From Sphingobacteriia bacterium RIFOXYC2_FULL_35_18 (GTDB taxonomy: Bacteria > Bacteroidota > Bacteroidia > Chitinophagales > Chitinophagaceae): a DNA stretch of 64,000 bases. Position numbers and translations under genes: made by a program. Position 1 is the stretch's first letter. Each line of letters begins with the position of its first letter. Positions 18,072 to 28,471 of this stretch are shown here, one piece after another. Location of the stretch: the NCBI GenBank assembly GCA_001829005.1, contig MIAG01000009.1:279560-343559 (forward strand), given 5' to 3'. The notes under the pieces were generated by a model. That model saw only the letters and a program-made list of their open reading frames with translations, was not told where the DNA came from and did no database searches.

Positions 18072-18383
18072 GTGCCCGAAAACAAAACAAATCCCAAGAA
18101 CCCTTTAAGGGGGTTGCTCAACTATGAGTGGATTGTGAAGAACACTGGTTTCTTCCTTTTCCTTTCTGTTTTAGCAGTATTGTATATAGCCAACGGTCAT
18201 ATGGCCGACAGAACCATACGCCGTATAAACGCGATCAATAACGAATTAAAAGAGTTGCAGTTCAAATACAAAACGCTCAAAAGTGAGTTGATGTATAAAA
18301 CAGAAGAATCTCAAATTGTTCAGCTGGTTGCACCAATGGGTTTAAAAATAAGTAAAGACATGCCTGAGCGCATTAAACAATAA
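18072..18383 (+). CDS. FtsL-like division protein
   Basis: 103 residues with a GTG start at 18072. A cytoplasmic tail, one membrane helix (about 26-45, FFLFLSVLAVLYIANGH), then a periplasmic coiled coil (RRINAINNELKELQFKYKTL) and a short tail. This is the bitopic layout of FtsL, in the FtsL position between rsmH and ftsI. FtsL sequences are poorly conserved, so size, topology and position carry the call. The stop shares a base with the ftsI ATG. Confidence 0.85.
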   Translation: MPENKTNPKNPLRGLLNYEWIVKNTGFFLFLSVLAVLYIANGHMADRTIRRINAINNELKELQFKYKTLKSELMYKTEESQIVQLVAPMGLKISKDMPERIKQ

Positions 18384-20494
18384 TGGAAGTAAAACGCGAC
18401 ATATTATGGAGAGTCTACCTCAGTTATATACTGATGGTGATTGCTTGCATAGCCATTTTTGGTAAGGCGGTTTACATTCAACAAGTAGAAGGTGCCAAGT
18501 GGAGAAGCATGAGCGATAGCTTACATCAACGCATTGATGAAATTGAAGCTGAGCGCGGAACCATCTATAGTGAAGACGGTCAAATGCTCAGTACTTCTAT
18601 TCCGCAGTTTGATATTTTTATTGATTTCAGGGTAGCTGGTTTAAGAGAAAAAAATGGTTTGCGATTTAGAGAAAATATTGATTCATTGAGTTTTCATTTA
18701 GCGCAATTATTTAAAGACATGAGTCCGGTTGAATACAAGCGTGTATTACAACAAGCGTATAAAGCGCAGGACGGTTACTTTCCGCTCAAGAAAAAAATCA
18801 GCTTTACTCAATACGATTCTTTACGCAATTTTCCTTTATTCAAATTGGGTCGTTACAAAAGCGGCATGATTGCGAATGAAAGAACCATTCGTTTGAATCC
18901 CTATCAGATGCTGGCTTTCAGAACAATTGGCTTGGCGCGTGATTCTAATAAAGTGGGTTTAGAAAAAACCTACGATGCTGTATTAAAGGGTCGTAATGGT
19001 AAGCAAACAGTTCGTTCTATTGCTGGTGGGATTGGAGTGCCCGTGGATGATACTTACCTCATTGAGCCAGAAACCGGAAAAGATATTGTGAGCACCATTG
19101 ATGTATTCATTCAAGATATTGCTGAAGCGGCTTTAATGAAAATGATGGTGCAGAATGAAGCCGAAAATGGTTGCGCGATTGTGTTAGAAACCAAAACGGG
19201 TAAAGTAAAAGCCATTGCGAATTTAGGCAGAATGGCCAATGGTACTTATTGGGAAAATTTGAATTATGCCATCACCCCAAGTGAGCCTGGTTCTACTTTT
19301 AAGTTGGCTACTTTAATGGCTTTATTAGAAGACAAAAAAGTAAACTTAAATCAAACCCTCAACTTAGAAAATGGTGTTTGGCGCGTTGCTGGTCAAACCG
19401 TGTACGATTCTGAAAGACATGCAGAAAATATTGTTACCGTTAAGCAAGCATTTGAGTTGAGTTCTAATGTGGCCATGGCTAAAATGGCGGTATCTCATTA
19501 TTCAAATAATCCACAACAATATTTAAAGCATTTGCGCAAAATGAGAATGGATACCATCACTGGTATTGATTTAGTAGGAGAGCGCAAGCCAGTCATTCAT
19601 CGTCCTGGTTCTAAACTTTATGGCCCTACCACTATTCCTTGGATGAGCTTTGGATACAACTTAGCTATTAGCCCATTGCATACTGCTATGTTGTACAACG
19701 CCATTGCGAATAATGGTACCATGATGCGTCCTTATTTAGTAAGTAGTATTAAAGAAGAAGGCGTGTTATTGAAAGAAATTCCGCCTGTTATTTTAGATAC
19801 ACAAATATGTAGCCCTGCAACACTAGCAATGTTGAAAGCAAGTTTAGAAGGAGTTTGTATAGCTGGTACTGCAAAATCCTTATTTGCTGGTACCCCTTAT
19901 AAAGTAGCAGGTAAAACTGGAACTGCATTAGTAGCTGATGGTAATAGAGGGTATGCGAATAAAATTTACCAAAGTTCTTTTGCAGGTTATTTCCCGGCAG
20001 ACAATCCGCAATACACTTGTGTGGTAGTGATTAAGAACAAACCATTCGCTGCTAATTTTTATGGTGCATCTGTTGCGGGTCCGGTGTTTAAAGAAATTGC
20101 AGATCGTTTGTATGGTACTTATATTAAGACCAATAAAACCTTGATTGCTGGAACGAATAAAAAAGACAGTACTTATTTTAAATACAATGGATACAAAGCA
20201 GACCTGGCTTATTTGTCGGAGAAATTGCAATTGAAAATTTCTGATTCAACTGGTAGAGCAGATGAGTGGACGAGCTTAAATAAAAATACGGCTGCTGCAG
20301 TAATGCAGAAAATGCCTATCAACAAAAATGCCATGCCTCCATTAAAGGGCTTGGGATTAAAAGATGCACTATACCTCTGCGAAGAAATGGGATTGATGGT
20401 GCAGGTAAAAGGAAGAGGCAGGGTGTTAGATCAATCTATACTTCCTGGTCAACCCATTGCAAAAGGTCAATTAATTCAAATCAACTTAAACTAG
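18383..20494 (+). CDS. ftsI: Penicillin-binding protein / FtsI transpeptidase with PASTA domain
   Basis: 703 residues. N-terminal membrane helix (about 10-32), a PBP dimerisation domain, then the transpeptidase domain with the active-site Ser in GSTFKLA near residue 307, the SSNVA motif near 356 and KTGTA near 512. The C-terminus ends in a PASTA-like segment (DALYLCEEMGLMVQVKG). Class B septal transpeptidase. It starts on the last base of the ftsL stop codon. The position between ftsL and murE fits FtsI. Confidence 0.95.
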   Translation: MEVKRDILWRVYLSYILMVIACIAIFGKAVYIQQVEGAKWRSMSDSLHQRIDEIEAERGTIYSEDGQMLSTSIPQFDIFIDFRVAGLREKNGLRFRENIDSLSFHLAQLFKDMSPVEYKRVLQQAYKAQDGYFPLKKKISFTQYDSLRNFPLFKLGRYKSGMIANERTIRLNPYQMLAFRTIGLARDSNKVGLEKTYDAVLKGRNGKQTVRSIAGGIGVPVDDTYLIEPETGKDIVSTIDVFIQDIAEAALMKMMVQNEAENGCAIVLETKTGKVKAIANLGRMANGTYWENLNYAITPSEPGSTFKLATLMALLEDKKVNLNQTLNLENGVWRVAGQTVYDSERHAENIVTVKQAFELSSNVAMAKMAVSHYSNNPQQYLKHLRKMRMDTITGIDLVGERKPVIHRPGSKLYGPTTIPWMSFGYNLAISPLHTAMLYNAIANNGTMMRPYLVSSIKEEGVLLKEIPPVILDTQICSPATLAMLKASLEGVCIAGTAKSLFAGTPYKVAGKTGTALVADGNRGYANKIYQSSFAGYFPADNPQYTCVVVIKNKPFAANFYGASVAGPVFKEIADRLYGTYIKTNKTLIAGTNKKDSTYFKYNGYKADLAYLSEKLQLKISDSTGRADEWTSLNKNTAAAVMQKMPINKNAMPPLKGLGLKDALYLCEEMGLMVQVKGRGRVLDQSILPGQPIAKGQLIQINLN

Positions 20495-20504
20495 TACGCA
20501 TACC

Positions 20505-21968
20505 ATGAAAACACTTCAGCAATTACTCGTTCAACTAAAGCCACTGCAGGTTGCAGGTTCGCTTGAATTGAGTATTGGTGCTATTGAAATTGATTCAAGA
20601 AAAGTGAAAGTAGGTTCTGCGTTTATTGCCATCACCGGTGTGCAAAGTGACGGTCATGCATTTATTCATAAAGCCATTGAGTTAGGTGCGGTTGCCATTA
20701 TTTGTGAAACTATGCCAGCTGAATTAGTAGCAGGTATTACTTATGTAAAAGTTGCCAATACACAAGAAGCTGCAGCGCGTATGGCAGTTGAGTTCTACAA
20801 TCATCCCTCTACTCAAGTGAAATTAGTAGGCGTTACGGGTACCAATGGTAAAACTACTATTGCTACTTTATTGTTTAAATTATTTCGTCAGCTCGGATAT
20901 AAATGTGGTTTAATCAGTACGGTGCAAAATCAAATTGATGATGCCATTATTCCTGCAACACATACTACGCCCGATGCCATTAATTTAAATGCATTGTTGC
21001 AGCAAATGGTAAATGAAGGTTGCAGTTATGTATTCATGGAATGCAGCAGCCACGCCATACACCAACATCGCATCACTGGTTTGCAATTTGATGGAGCGCT
21101 ATTCAGCAATATCACCCATGACCATTTAGACTACCATAAAACATTTGACGAATACATTCGCGTTAAGAAAAAATTCTTTGACGATTTACCTGCTACTGCA
21201 TTTGCTATTTCTAATGCAGACGATAAGCGTGGGGAGGTAATGTTACAAAATACTGTTGCTACTAAATACTTGTACAGCCTTAAAACAATGGCTGCTTTCA
21301 AGGGAAAAATATTAGAAAATGCATTGACCGGCTTAGTGATGACCATTAACGACCAGGAAGTGCATTTTCGCCTAATTGGAACTTTTAATGCTTATAACTT
21401 ATTGGCTGTTTATGGTGCGGCTATTTGTTTGGGTAAAGAAAGTCAGGAAGTGCTTACTGCGCTCAGTATGCTTACTGGTGCAGAGGGTCGCTTCGATTAT
21501 ATCATCAGTGCCAACAATATTATTGGCATAGTAGATTATGCGCATACCCCTGATGCATTAGAAAATGTATTGGCCACTATTAAAAAATTACGCAAGGGGT
21601 ATGAGCAAATTATTACGGTAGTGGGCTGCGGAGGTGATAGAGATAAAACCAAACGTCCTATCATGGCGCAAGCTGCTTGCGATTTGAGTGACCGAGTTAT
21701 TTTAACCAGTGATAATCCCCGCACAGAAGATCCTGAAGCTATTCTAAGAGATATGGAAACAGGATTGTCTAGTTCAGCGAAAAGAAAATACATCACCATC
21801 GTAGATAGAAAGCAGGCAATTGAAGAAGCAGTTAAAATAGCAAAGCCTGAAGACATCATTTTAGTAGCAGGCAAGGGCCATGAAAAATACCAAGACATCA
21901 ATGGAGTGAAATATCCTTTTGACGATAAACAAATTTTACAAAACGCATTTACCCTAGTTACCCCTTAA
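20505..21968 (+). CDS. murE: UDP-MurNAc-L-Ala-D-Glu:diaminopimelate ligase
   Basis: 487 residues. Mur ligase ATP-binding GVTGTNGKTT near residue 110, ECSSHAIHQHR near 180, the central domain, and the C-terminal domain with DNPRTEDPE. The DNPR sequence is the meso-diaminopimelate recognition motif of MurE enzymes from diaminopimelate-type bacteria, so the third residue of the stem peptide should be meso-DAP. It is followed after 9 bases by mraY, not murF. Confidence 0.97.
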   Translation: MKTLQQLLVQLKPLQVAGSLELSIGAIEIDSRKVKVGSAFIAITGVQSDGHAFIHKAIELGAVAIICETMPAELVAGITYVKVANTQEAAARMAVEFYNHPSTQVKLVGVTGTNGKTTIATLLFKLFRQLGYKCGLISTVQNQIDDAIIPATHTTPDAINLNALLQQMVNEGCSYVFMECSSHAIHQHRITGLQFDGALFSNITHDHLDYHKTFDEYIRVKKKFFDDLPATAFAISNADDKRGEVMLQNTVATKYLYSLKTMAAFKGKILENALTGLVMTINDQEVHFRLIGTFNAYNLLAVYGAAICLGKESQEVLTALSMLTGAEGRFDYIISANNIIGIVDYAHTPDALENVLATIKKLRKGYEQIITVVGCGGDRDKTKRPIMAQAACDLSDRVILTSDNPRTEDPEAILRDMETGLSSSAKRKYITIVDRKQAIEEAVKIAKPEDIILVAGKGHEKYQDINGVKYPFDDKQILQNAFTLVTP

Positions 21969-21977
21969 ACCAACTGT

Positions 21978-23294
21978 ATGTTATATCAATTATTTAACTG
22001 GCTAAAACAAAGCTTCGATATCCCCGGGGCAGGACTATTTCAGTTCCTGACTTTTAGGATTGCCATGGCAATTGTATTGAGCCTAGTAATTGCGACGGTT
22101 TATGGTAAGCGCATCATTTTATTTTTACAGAAAAAACAAATTGGTGAATCGGTTAGAGACCTAGGATTAGCTGGTCAAGAACAAAAGAAAGGTACCCCTA
22201 CGATGGGTGGTATTATTATCTTATTAAGCATATTGATTCCTACTTTGTTATTTGCCAATTTAGACAAAGTGTATGTGCGTCTAATGATTTTATGTACGGT
22301 TTGGTTGGGTGTGATTGGTTTCTTAGACGACTTATTTAAAATTCGTGCAAGAAAAGCAGCATTACAAAAAGGCGAGAAATACAAGAAAAAAGATTCAGAT
22401 GGCTTGGCGGGTATTTCAAAAATTATTGGTCAGGTAGGATTAGGCATCATCATTGGTACAACCCTCTATTTTAGCAATGCTGTTACCGTTGAGCGTGAAA
22501 TAATAGGATCTGATAGAAAAGTATCTGTGCTTCAAGAAGGAGATCGTTTTGCAAAAGACTCTACCATTATTGTTCGCCAAATGAATGGCATTGAAAGAAA
22601 GTTTGTAAAAGTAAAAACACCCATCACTACCATTCCTTTTGTAAAAAACCATGAGTTCAACTACAGTAAATTAATTAGTTGGATGGGGGATGGTGCGGAG
22701 AAATATACTTGGATTGTTTATATCCTAATTGTGACTTTGATTATTACAGCAGTTAGTAATGGTGCCAACTTAACCGACGGATTAGATGGATTGGCTGCTG
22801 GGGTGAGTGCCATTATTGGTGCAGGTTTGCTCGTATTTATTTATGTAAGTTCTAACTACGTTTTTGCTGATTACTTAAATATCATGTACATCCCTAACCT
22901 AGGAGAGCTCACCATTTTTGTAGGTGCTTTTGTAGGAGCTTGTATTGGATTCTTATGGTACAACGCATACCCAGCGCAGGTTTTCATGGGCGATACGGGT
23001 AGCCTTGCCTTAGGAGGTATCATTGCTTCTTTGGCCATTATCGTGCGTAAAGAATGGTTGATTCCTATTTTCTGCGGCGTGTTCTTGGTAGAAAATTTAA
23101 GTGTGATGATTCAGGTAGGATACTTTAAGTACACCAAGAAAAAATACGGAGAAGGGAGAAGGGTTTTCTTAATGAGTCCCTTACATCATCACTATCAGAA
23201 AAAAGGGTTTCACGAAAGTAAGATTGCAGTAAGATTTTGGATTATCACCATCATGCTTGTTGTTATGAGTGTGGTATCATTAAAAATAAGATAA
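21978..23294 (+). CDS. mraY: Phospho-MurNAc-pentapeptide transferase
   Basis: 438 residues, polytopic. Family blocks: [16 protein letters not shown] (Asp pair), [24 protein letters not shown] and MSPLHHHY. It attaches phospho-MurNAc-pentapeptide to undecaprenyl phosphate to give lipid I. About 75 residues longer than E. coli MraY because of an extra segment near 165-225 rich in charged and beta-prone residues, a feature seen in Bacteroidota homologues. All catalytic Asp and His motifs present. Confidence 0.97.
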   Translation: MLYQLFNWLKQSFDIPGAGLFQFLTFRIAMAIVLSLVIATVYGKRIILFLQKKQIGESVRDLGLAGQEQKKGTPTMGGIIILLSILIPTLLFANLDKVYVRLMILCTVWLGVIGFLDDLFKIRARKAALQKGEKYKKKDSDGLAGISKIIGQVGLGIIIGTTLYFSNAVTVEREIIGSDRKVSVLQEGDRFAKDSTIIVRQMNGIERKFVKVKTPITTIPFVKNHEFNYSKLISWMGDGAEKYTWIVYILIVTLIITAVSNGANLTDGLDGLAAGVSAIIGAGLLVFIYVSSNYVFADYLNIMYIPNLGELTIFVGAFVGACIGFLWYNAYPAQVFMGDTGSLALGGIIASLAIIVRKEWLIPIFCGVFLVENLSVMIQVGYFKYTKKKYGEGRRVFLMSPLHHHYQKKGFHESKIAVRFWIITIMLVVMSVVSLKIR

Positions 23295-23297
23295 GAA

Positions 23298-24638
23298 GTG
23301 AGTAGTAATATCATCATATTAGGCGGAGGTGAAAGCGGTGTAGGCGCTGCGGTGCTTGCAAAGCACAAGGGCCATCCCGTATTCTTATCCGACGGTGGTA
23401 AACTGAAAGATATTTATAAAGCAGAGTTGACCGCCAATGGAATTGAATTTGAAGAAGGTGGTCATAGTGTTGAACGAATTTTAGCTGCGGACGAAGTGGT
23501 AAAGAGTCCGGGTATTCCAGAGAAAAACGAAATGGTGAAAGCCATTCGTGCAAAAGAAATTCCGGTAATCAGTGAAATTGAATTTGCTTACAGATACAAG
23601 GGCGATAGCACCATTGTTGCCATCACTGGTAGCAATGGAAAAAGCACTACTACTGCATTGATGTATCATATCTGTAAAACTGCGGAACTGGATTGTGCGA
23701 TGGTAGGCAATATTGGTTACTCTTTTGCACGTCAAGTTGCTGAAGATCCAAAGCCTTTATACATTATTGAAGTGAGTTCTTTTCAATTAGATGATATCAA
23801 AACCTTTAGACCGAATGTGAGTATTCTCTTGAATATTACTGAAGATCATTTAGATCGTTATGATTACAAATTTGAAAACTATATCAATAGCAAATTCAGG
23901 ATCATCGAAAACCAAACGATGGATGATTATTTCATCTATTGTTTAGATGACGAAACGATCATGCAAAAATTCCCATTACTAACTATCCATACTAACCCAC
24001 TACCATTCTCTATGAAACAAGAAGTAAAAAAAGGCGGCTACATCAAGGGCGACCAGATGATGCTGCGCATCCAAGAAGAAAGAGTAAGCATGAGTATCTA
24101 CGATTTTGCCCTTAAAGGGAAACACAACAATTACAACACCATGGCAGCGGGTATTGCAGCATCTACCATTGGCATTCGAAAGGAAAAAATTCGTGATGCA
24201 GTGAAGAACTTTCATAGTCTAGAGCACCGCATGGAATTTATTGCGATGGTTCGTGGCGTTGAATTTATTAACGACAGTAAAGCCACCAATGTAAACAGTA
24301 CTTGGTATGCTTTAGAGAGCATGAATAAGCCTACTGTGTTAATATTAGGTGGGGTAGACAAAGGGAATGACTATTCTTTAATTACCGACCTGGTAAAAGA
24401 AAAAGTGAAAGCCATTGTTTGTATGGGAACAGACAATAGCAAAATCATTGCGGCATTCAAAGACATCGTGCCAATGATTATAGAAACGGATAGTGCCAAA
24501 AAAGCGGTGAACGCTGCATTTAGAGCGGCCGCTAAAGACGACGTGGTATTGCTTAGCCCAGCATGTGCCAGCTTCGACTTATTCAAAAATTACGAAGACA
24601 GAGGAACCCAGTTTAAAGAAGCCGTTAAGGAATTATAA
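23298..24638 (+). CDS. murD: UDP-MurNAc-L-alanine:D-glutamate ligase
   Basis: 446 residues with a GTG start at 23298, 3 bases after mraY. N-terminal Rossmann-like IILGGGESGVGAA, ATP-binding ITGSNGKSTTTA near residue 112, the central HHLDRYD-type block seen as EDHLDRYDY, and the C-terminal FINDSKATNVNSTW and LSPACASFDLF. Adds D-Glu to UDP-MurNAc-L-Ala. The ftsW ATG overlaps its stop by one base. Confidence 0.97.
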   Translation: MSSNIIILGGGESGVGAAVLAKHKGHPVFLSDGGKLKDIYKAELTANGIEFEEGGHSVERILAADEVVKSPGIPEKNEMVKAIRAKEIPVISEIEFAYRYKGDSTIVAITGSNGKSTTTALMYHICKTAELDCAMVGNIGYSFARQVAEDPKPLYIIEVSSFQLDDIKTFRPNVSILLNITEDHLDRYDYKFENYINSKFRIIENQTMDDYFIYCLDDETIMQKFPLLTIHTNPLPFSMKQEVKKGGYIKGDQMMLRIQEERVSMSIYDFALKGKHNNYNTMAAGIAASTIGIRKEKIRDAVKNFHSLEHRMEFIAMVRGVEFINDSKATNVNSTWYALESMNKPTVLILGGVDKGNDYSLITDLVKEKVKAIVCMGTDNSKIIAAFKDIVPMIIETDSAKKAVNAAFRAAAKDDVVLLSPACASFDLFKNYEDRGTQFKEAVKEL

Positions 24639-26014
24639 TGTCTGAAATAAAAGATACCCTATTTTCTCAAATACCTTCGGTGGATGGTGTGCGCAAGCAA
24701 CTCCTTACCCGTACACGAGGGGATAAGTATATATGGGGTATTGTAGTGGTATTGTCGTTGATTTCTATTTTGGTGGTGTACAGTGCTACTGGTTCATTGG
24801 CGTATAAAATGTACAAAGGCAATACCAATATCTATTTGTTCAAGCAAATGTCTTTTACCATTTTAGGTTTAATCATTATGTATTTCTTGCATAGGGTTAA
24901 TTACACGGTTTTTTCTAAAGTGGCTACTTTCTTATTCTTGATTTCGATTCCTTTATTATTATATACTTTGTTTTTTGGTGCAAGAATTAATGAAGGAAGT
25001 AGATGGATTAAATTACCCATCATTAATCTAACGATTCAAACCAGCGACTTTGCTAAGCTGGCCCTATTTATGTACATCTCTAAAATGTTGAGCAAAAAAC
25101 AGGAAGTCATTAAAGATTTTAAAAAAGGGTTTATTCCAGTAGTAACACCTGTGGTGATTATTTGCGCATTAATTATGCCGGCCAACTTATCGAATGCTTT
25201 GTTAACGGGTGCAACTTCTTTGTTGCTGATGTTTATTGGTAGGGTGAGCTTTAAACATATTTTTCTCACCATTGTGATAGCAATGATTCCTGTGGCTTTT
25301 ATTGTTTCTGTTGCGGTATTAACTTATGATGGTAAAAAAACAGAAGATATTGCTAAGCCTATTGCAGCAGAGAAAATGAAATCGGTGGGTCGCTTTGGTA
25401 CATGGGTAAAGCGGGTGCAAGATTTTATGTATGCCAAAGACAGCGAAGTGCCTTATCAAGTACAGCAGGCTAAAATTGCCATTTCGAATGGGGGCATGTT
25501 AATTGGGTTAGGCCCCGGAAATAGCCAGCAAAGAAATTTTTTACCGCAAGCTTACAACGACTTTATTTACTCCATCATCATAGAAGAGTATGGGCTCTTG
25601 GGTGGTGCGTTCATGATATTTATTTACCTGGTATTTTTATTTAGGTGTATTAGTATTTTCCGACGATGTCCTTATGCATTTGGTGCATTCTTGGCTCTCG
25701 GGCTTAGTTTTACTTTAGTCATTCAGGCTGTTGCTAATATGGCCGTGAATGTTAATCTTGTTCCGGTTACTGGGGTTACCCTTCCATTAGTAAGTATGGG
25801 TGGATCTTCTTTCTTGTTTACTTGTGCTGCCATTGGTATAGTATTAAGTGTGGCGCGGAATGTGGAGCAGTTAGAAGGTAAAGCGCCTTTAGAAACGGGG
25901 GTGAATCCGGTTGCGGCCGCGGACGCGAATGCTGCCGGTGTCGGTAATTTGTCTTCGGCGGCCGCAACAGCAAATCCTTTTTCTTCACCTGAAAATTTGC
26001 GCCCCAATGCATAA
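24638..26014 (+). CDS. ftsW: FtsW peptidoglycan glycosyltransferase
   Basis: 458 residues of the SEDS family with about ten membrane helices. Visible blocks: VVLSLISILVVYSATGS at the N-terminus, GARINEGSRWIKLP, GPGNSQQRNFLPQAYNDFI, the EEYGLLGG block, and PLVSMGGSSFLF near the end. Polymerises lipid II at the septum with FtsI. The last 40 residues are an Ala/Asn-rich tail encoded by very GC-rich DNA (a GCGGCCGC site at about 25913), unlike the rest of the gene. The murG start lies inside its last codons. Confidence 0.96.
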   Translation: MSEIKDTLFSQIPSVDGVRKQLLTRTRGDKYIWGIVVVLSLISILVVYSATGSLAYKMYKGNTNIYLFKQMSFTILGLIIMYFLHRVNYTVFSKVATFLFLISIPLLLYTLFFGARINEGSRWIKLPIINLTIQTSDFAKLALFMYISKMLSKKQEVIKDFKKGFIPVVTPVVIICALIMPANLSNALLTGATSLLLMFIGRVSFKHIFLTIVIAMIPVAFIVSVAVLTYDGKKTEDIAKPIAAEKMKSVGRFGTWVKRVQDFMYAKDSEVPYQVQQAKIAISNGGMLIGLGPGNSQQRNFLPQAYNDFIYSIIIEEYGLLGGAFMIFIYLVFLFRCISIFRRCPYAFGAFLALGLSFTLVIQAVANMAVNVNLVPVTGVTLPLVSMGGSSFLFTCAAIGIVLSVARNVEQLEGKAPLETGVNPVAAADANAAGVGNLSSAAATANPFSSPENLRPNA

Positions 26015-27098
26015 TCGATTTATCATTGCTGGTGGTGGAACAGGTGGTCATATTTTTCCAGCCATTGCCATTGCCAATGCGTTAAAAAACAGAGTGCCTA
26101 CTGCAGAAATTTTATTTATTGGTGCGCTAGGTAAAATGGAGATGGAAAAAGTACCGCAAGCGGGCTATGAAATAAAAGGATTAGATATTGCTGGATTTAA
26201 TCGATCTTCTTTACTAAAAAATATTTCCTTGCCTTGGAAGCTGATTAAAAGTTTTATCCAGGTAAGAACCATATTTGCCCAGTTTAAACCCACTGCTGTT
26301 ATTGGAGTGGGAGGGTATTCTACTTTTCCTGTTTTACGTTATGCACAAAGCAAGGGCATTCCTACTTTTATTCATGAAGCCAATTCATTTGCTGGAAAGA
26401 GCAATATTTTATTAGGTAAAAAAGCTACTAAAATATTTGTTGCCTCCGAAGGAATGGAACGTTTTTTCCCTAAAGAAAATTTGTTGGTCTCTGGCAATCC
26501 AGTTAGAGCTAGCATTGAAAATAATTACCTCACTCGTAAAGATGCGTTGGCGCATTTTAATTTAGATGAATCTAAAACGACCATTCTTGCTGTGGGTGGT
26601 AGTTTAGGTGCAGCCAGTATTAACAATGCGTTGATGGCGCATTTAGATGAATTGCAGAACAATGATTTGCAGTTGATTTGGCAAACAGGTAAAACCAATG
26701 CCAATCTTTTTCAAAAAGCAGCAGCGAATTATAAAAATGTATGGGTAGGTGAATTCATCACCCAAATGGAATATGGCTATGCTGCTGCTGATATTGTAAT
26801 AAGTAGAGCGGGTGCAATGGCGGTTACTGAATTATGTGTATTGGGTAAAGCTGCTGTATTGGTTCCTTTCCCTTTTGCTGCCGAAGATCATCAAACAGCT
26901 AATGCCATGCAATTGGTGAATAATGGGGCGGCAATATTAGTGAAAGATGCAGAGGCAAAAGAGCAGCTGGTGGCTACTGTTATTCAATTAGCCAATAACC
27001 CAATGGAGCAAGAAAATAGGAAGGGCCAAATTAGAAAAATGGCTTTGCGCAATGCTGCTGATTTTGTAGCCAATCAAATTTTAGAATCTTTATCATGA
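26007..27098 (+). CDS. murG: UDP-GlcNAc:lipid I GlcNAc transferase
   Basis: 363 residues. N-terminal FIIAGGGTGGHIFPA is the MurG G-loop; GVGGYSTFPVL, AVGGSLGAASIN, SRAGAMAVTEL and AAEDHQTANA complete the family set. Makes lipid II. Start ATG 26007 overlaps the last 8 bases of ftsW; longer readings extend into the ftsW tail and lack homology. MurC follows with a 4-base ATGA overlap. Confidence 0.97.
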   Translation: MHNRFIIAGGGTGGHIFPAIAIANALKNRVPTAEILFIGALGKMEMEKVPQAGYEIKGLDIAGFNRSSLLKNISLPWKLIKSFIQVRTIFAQFKPTAVIGVGGYSTFPVLRYAQSKGIPTFIHEANSFAGKSNILLGKKATKIFVASEGMERFFPKENLLVSGNPVRASIENNYLTRKDALAHFNLDESKTTILAVGGSLGAASINNALMAHLDELQNNDLQLIWQTGKTNANLFQKAAANYKNVWVGEFITQMEYGYAAADIVISRAGAMAVTELCVLGKAAVLVPFPFAAEDHQTANAMQLVNNGAAILVKDAEAKEQLVATVIQLANNPMEQENRKGQIRKMALRNAADFVANQILESLS

Positions 27099-28465
27099 GC
27101 AAATTAACCACCATTAACAATATTTATTTCATCGGTGTAGGTGGCATCGGCATGAGTGCCATTGCCCGATATTTTTTGTCGAAAGGCGCCATTGTGAGTG
27201 GTTACGATAAAACACCTACGGTACTTACGAATCAACTAGAGAAGGAAGGAATAACCATTCACTATACCGATGATATAACTTTGGCGCCACAGCAGCCTGA
27301 TGTAGTAGTGTATACTCCTGCGATTCCGAAAGACCATCAAGAACTGAATCATTATATCAATAATGGTTTTAGGGTGATGAAGCGCAGTGATATTTTACAA
27401 TGGATCACTGAAAACGCTTTTAATATTTGTATTGCTGGTACTCACGGAAAAACAACTGTTACTTCAATGGTAGCGCATTTGTTGCGTCATTCGAATTATG
27501 GTTGTAATGCTTTCTTAGGCGGTATTTCGGCTAACTATCATACCAATTTTTGGAGTCACGAACGCAATGTAGTAGTGGTTGAAGCCGATGAATATGATAG
27601 AAGTTTTTTAAAGCTCTCTCCTAATATTGAAGTCATCACTTCAATGGATCCCGACCATTTAGACATTTATGGAACTGCAGAAGAAGTGGAAAATGCTTTT
27701 GTACAATTTTCGCAGCAATTAAAACCAGGTGGAACTATTGTTGCCAAATATGGGTTGAGCAGAGCCGCCGAATTACGGGCAGATCACTTGTTTACTTACG
27801 ATCATCAAAATGAGGCGGCGGATATTCATGTGAAATCGCTTCAAGTAATTGAAGGTTCTTATCATTTTACAGTACAAGGTCCTAATTGGTCCATCCCTAA
27901 TTTGGTATTGCATATGGGGGGCTTGCACAATATTGACAATATGATTGCAGCAATTACCGTAGCGAAGCAGTTGGGCATTGATAACGATAAAATTGTTGCT
28001 GCTGTTGCAGATTATAAAGGTGTTAGAAGAAGATTTGAATATGCTTTGAAAACAACAGAACATGTTTTAATAGATGATTATGCACACCATCCAGATGAAT
28101 TGAAAGCTTTGTTATCTGGTGTAAGAAGTATTTTTCCCGATCGAAAACTAACCTTGGTTTTTCAACCGCATTTGTTCAGTAGAACCAAAGACCAGGCTGC
28201 TGGTTTTTCTGCTACACTAGATTTAGCAGATGAAGTGATTTTATTACCCATTTATCCTGCAAGAGAATTACCTATGGAAGGGGTAAACAGTGAAATGTTA
28301 TTGAATAATATGCAACTGGCCAATAAGCAGGTATTAAGTAAGACCGAATTGTTAGACTGGGTTAAAGCGAATAAGCCTTCTTTATTGGTGATGGCTGGTG
28401 CAGGAGATATTGATACCCTGGTGAATCCTGCAAAAGAATTATTAATGAATCATCCATTTGTATAA
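27095..28465 (+). CDS. murC: UDP-MurNAc:L-alanine ligase
   Basis: 456 residues. FIGVGGIGMSAIARY at the N-terminus, ATP-binding IAGTHGKTTVTS near residue 113, VEADEYDRSF, and DDYAHHPDE near 328. First ligase of the stem-peptide route. The order murG-murC-ftsQ is the common one. Neither murB nor ddl follows. Confidence 0.97.
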   Translation: MSKLTTINNIYFIGVGGIGMSAIARYFLSKGAIVSGYDKTPTVLTNQLEKEGITIHYTDDITLAPQQPDVVVYTPAIPKDHQELNHYINNGFRVMKRSDILQWITENAFNICIAGTHGKTTVTSMVAHLLRHSNYGCNAFLGGISANYHTNFWSHERNVVVVEADEYDRSFLKLSPNIEVITSMDPDHLDIYGTAEEVENAFVQFSQQLKPGGTIVAKYGLSRAAELRADHLFTYDHQNEAADIHVKSLQVIEGSYHFTVQGPNWSIPNLVLHMGGLHNIDNMIAAITVAKQLGIDNDKIVAAVADYKGVRRRFEYALKTTEHVLIDDYAHHPDELKALLSGVRSIFPDRKLTLVFQPHLFSRTKDQAAGFSATLDLADEVILLPIYPARELPMEGVNSEMLLNNMQLANKQVLSKTELLDWVKANKPSLLVMAGAGDIDTLVNPAKELLMNHPFV

Positions 28466-28471
28466 TTGGTA

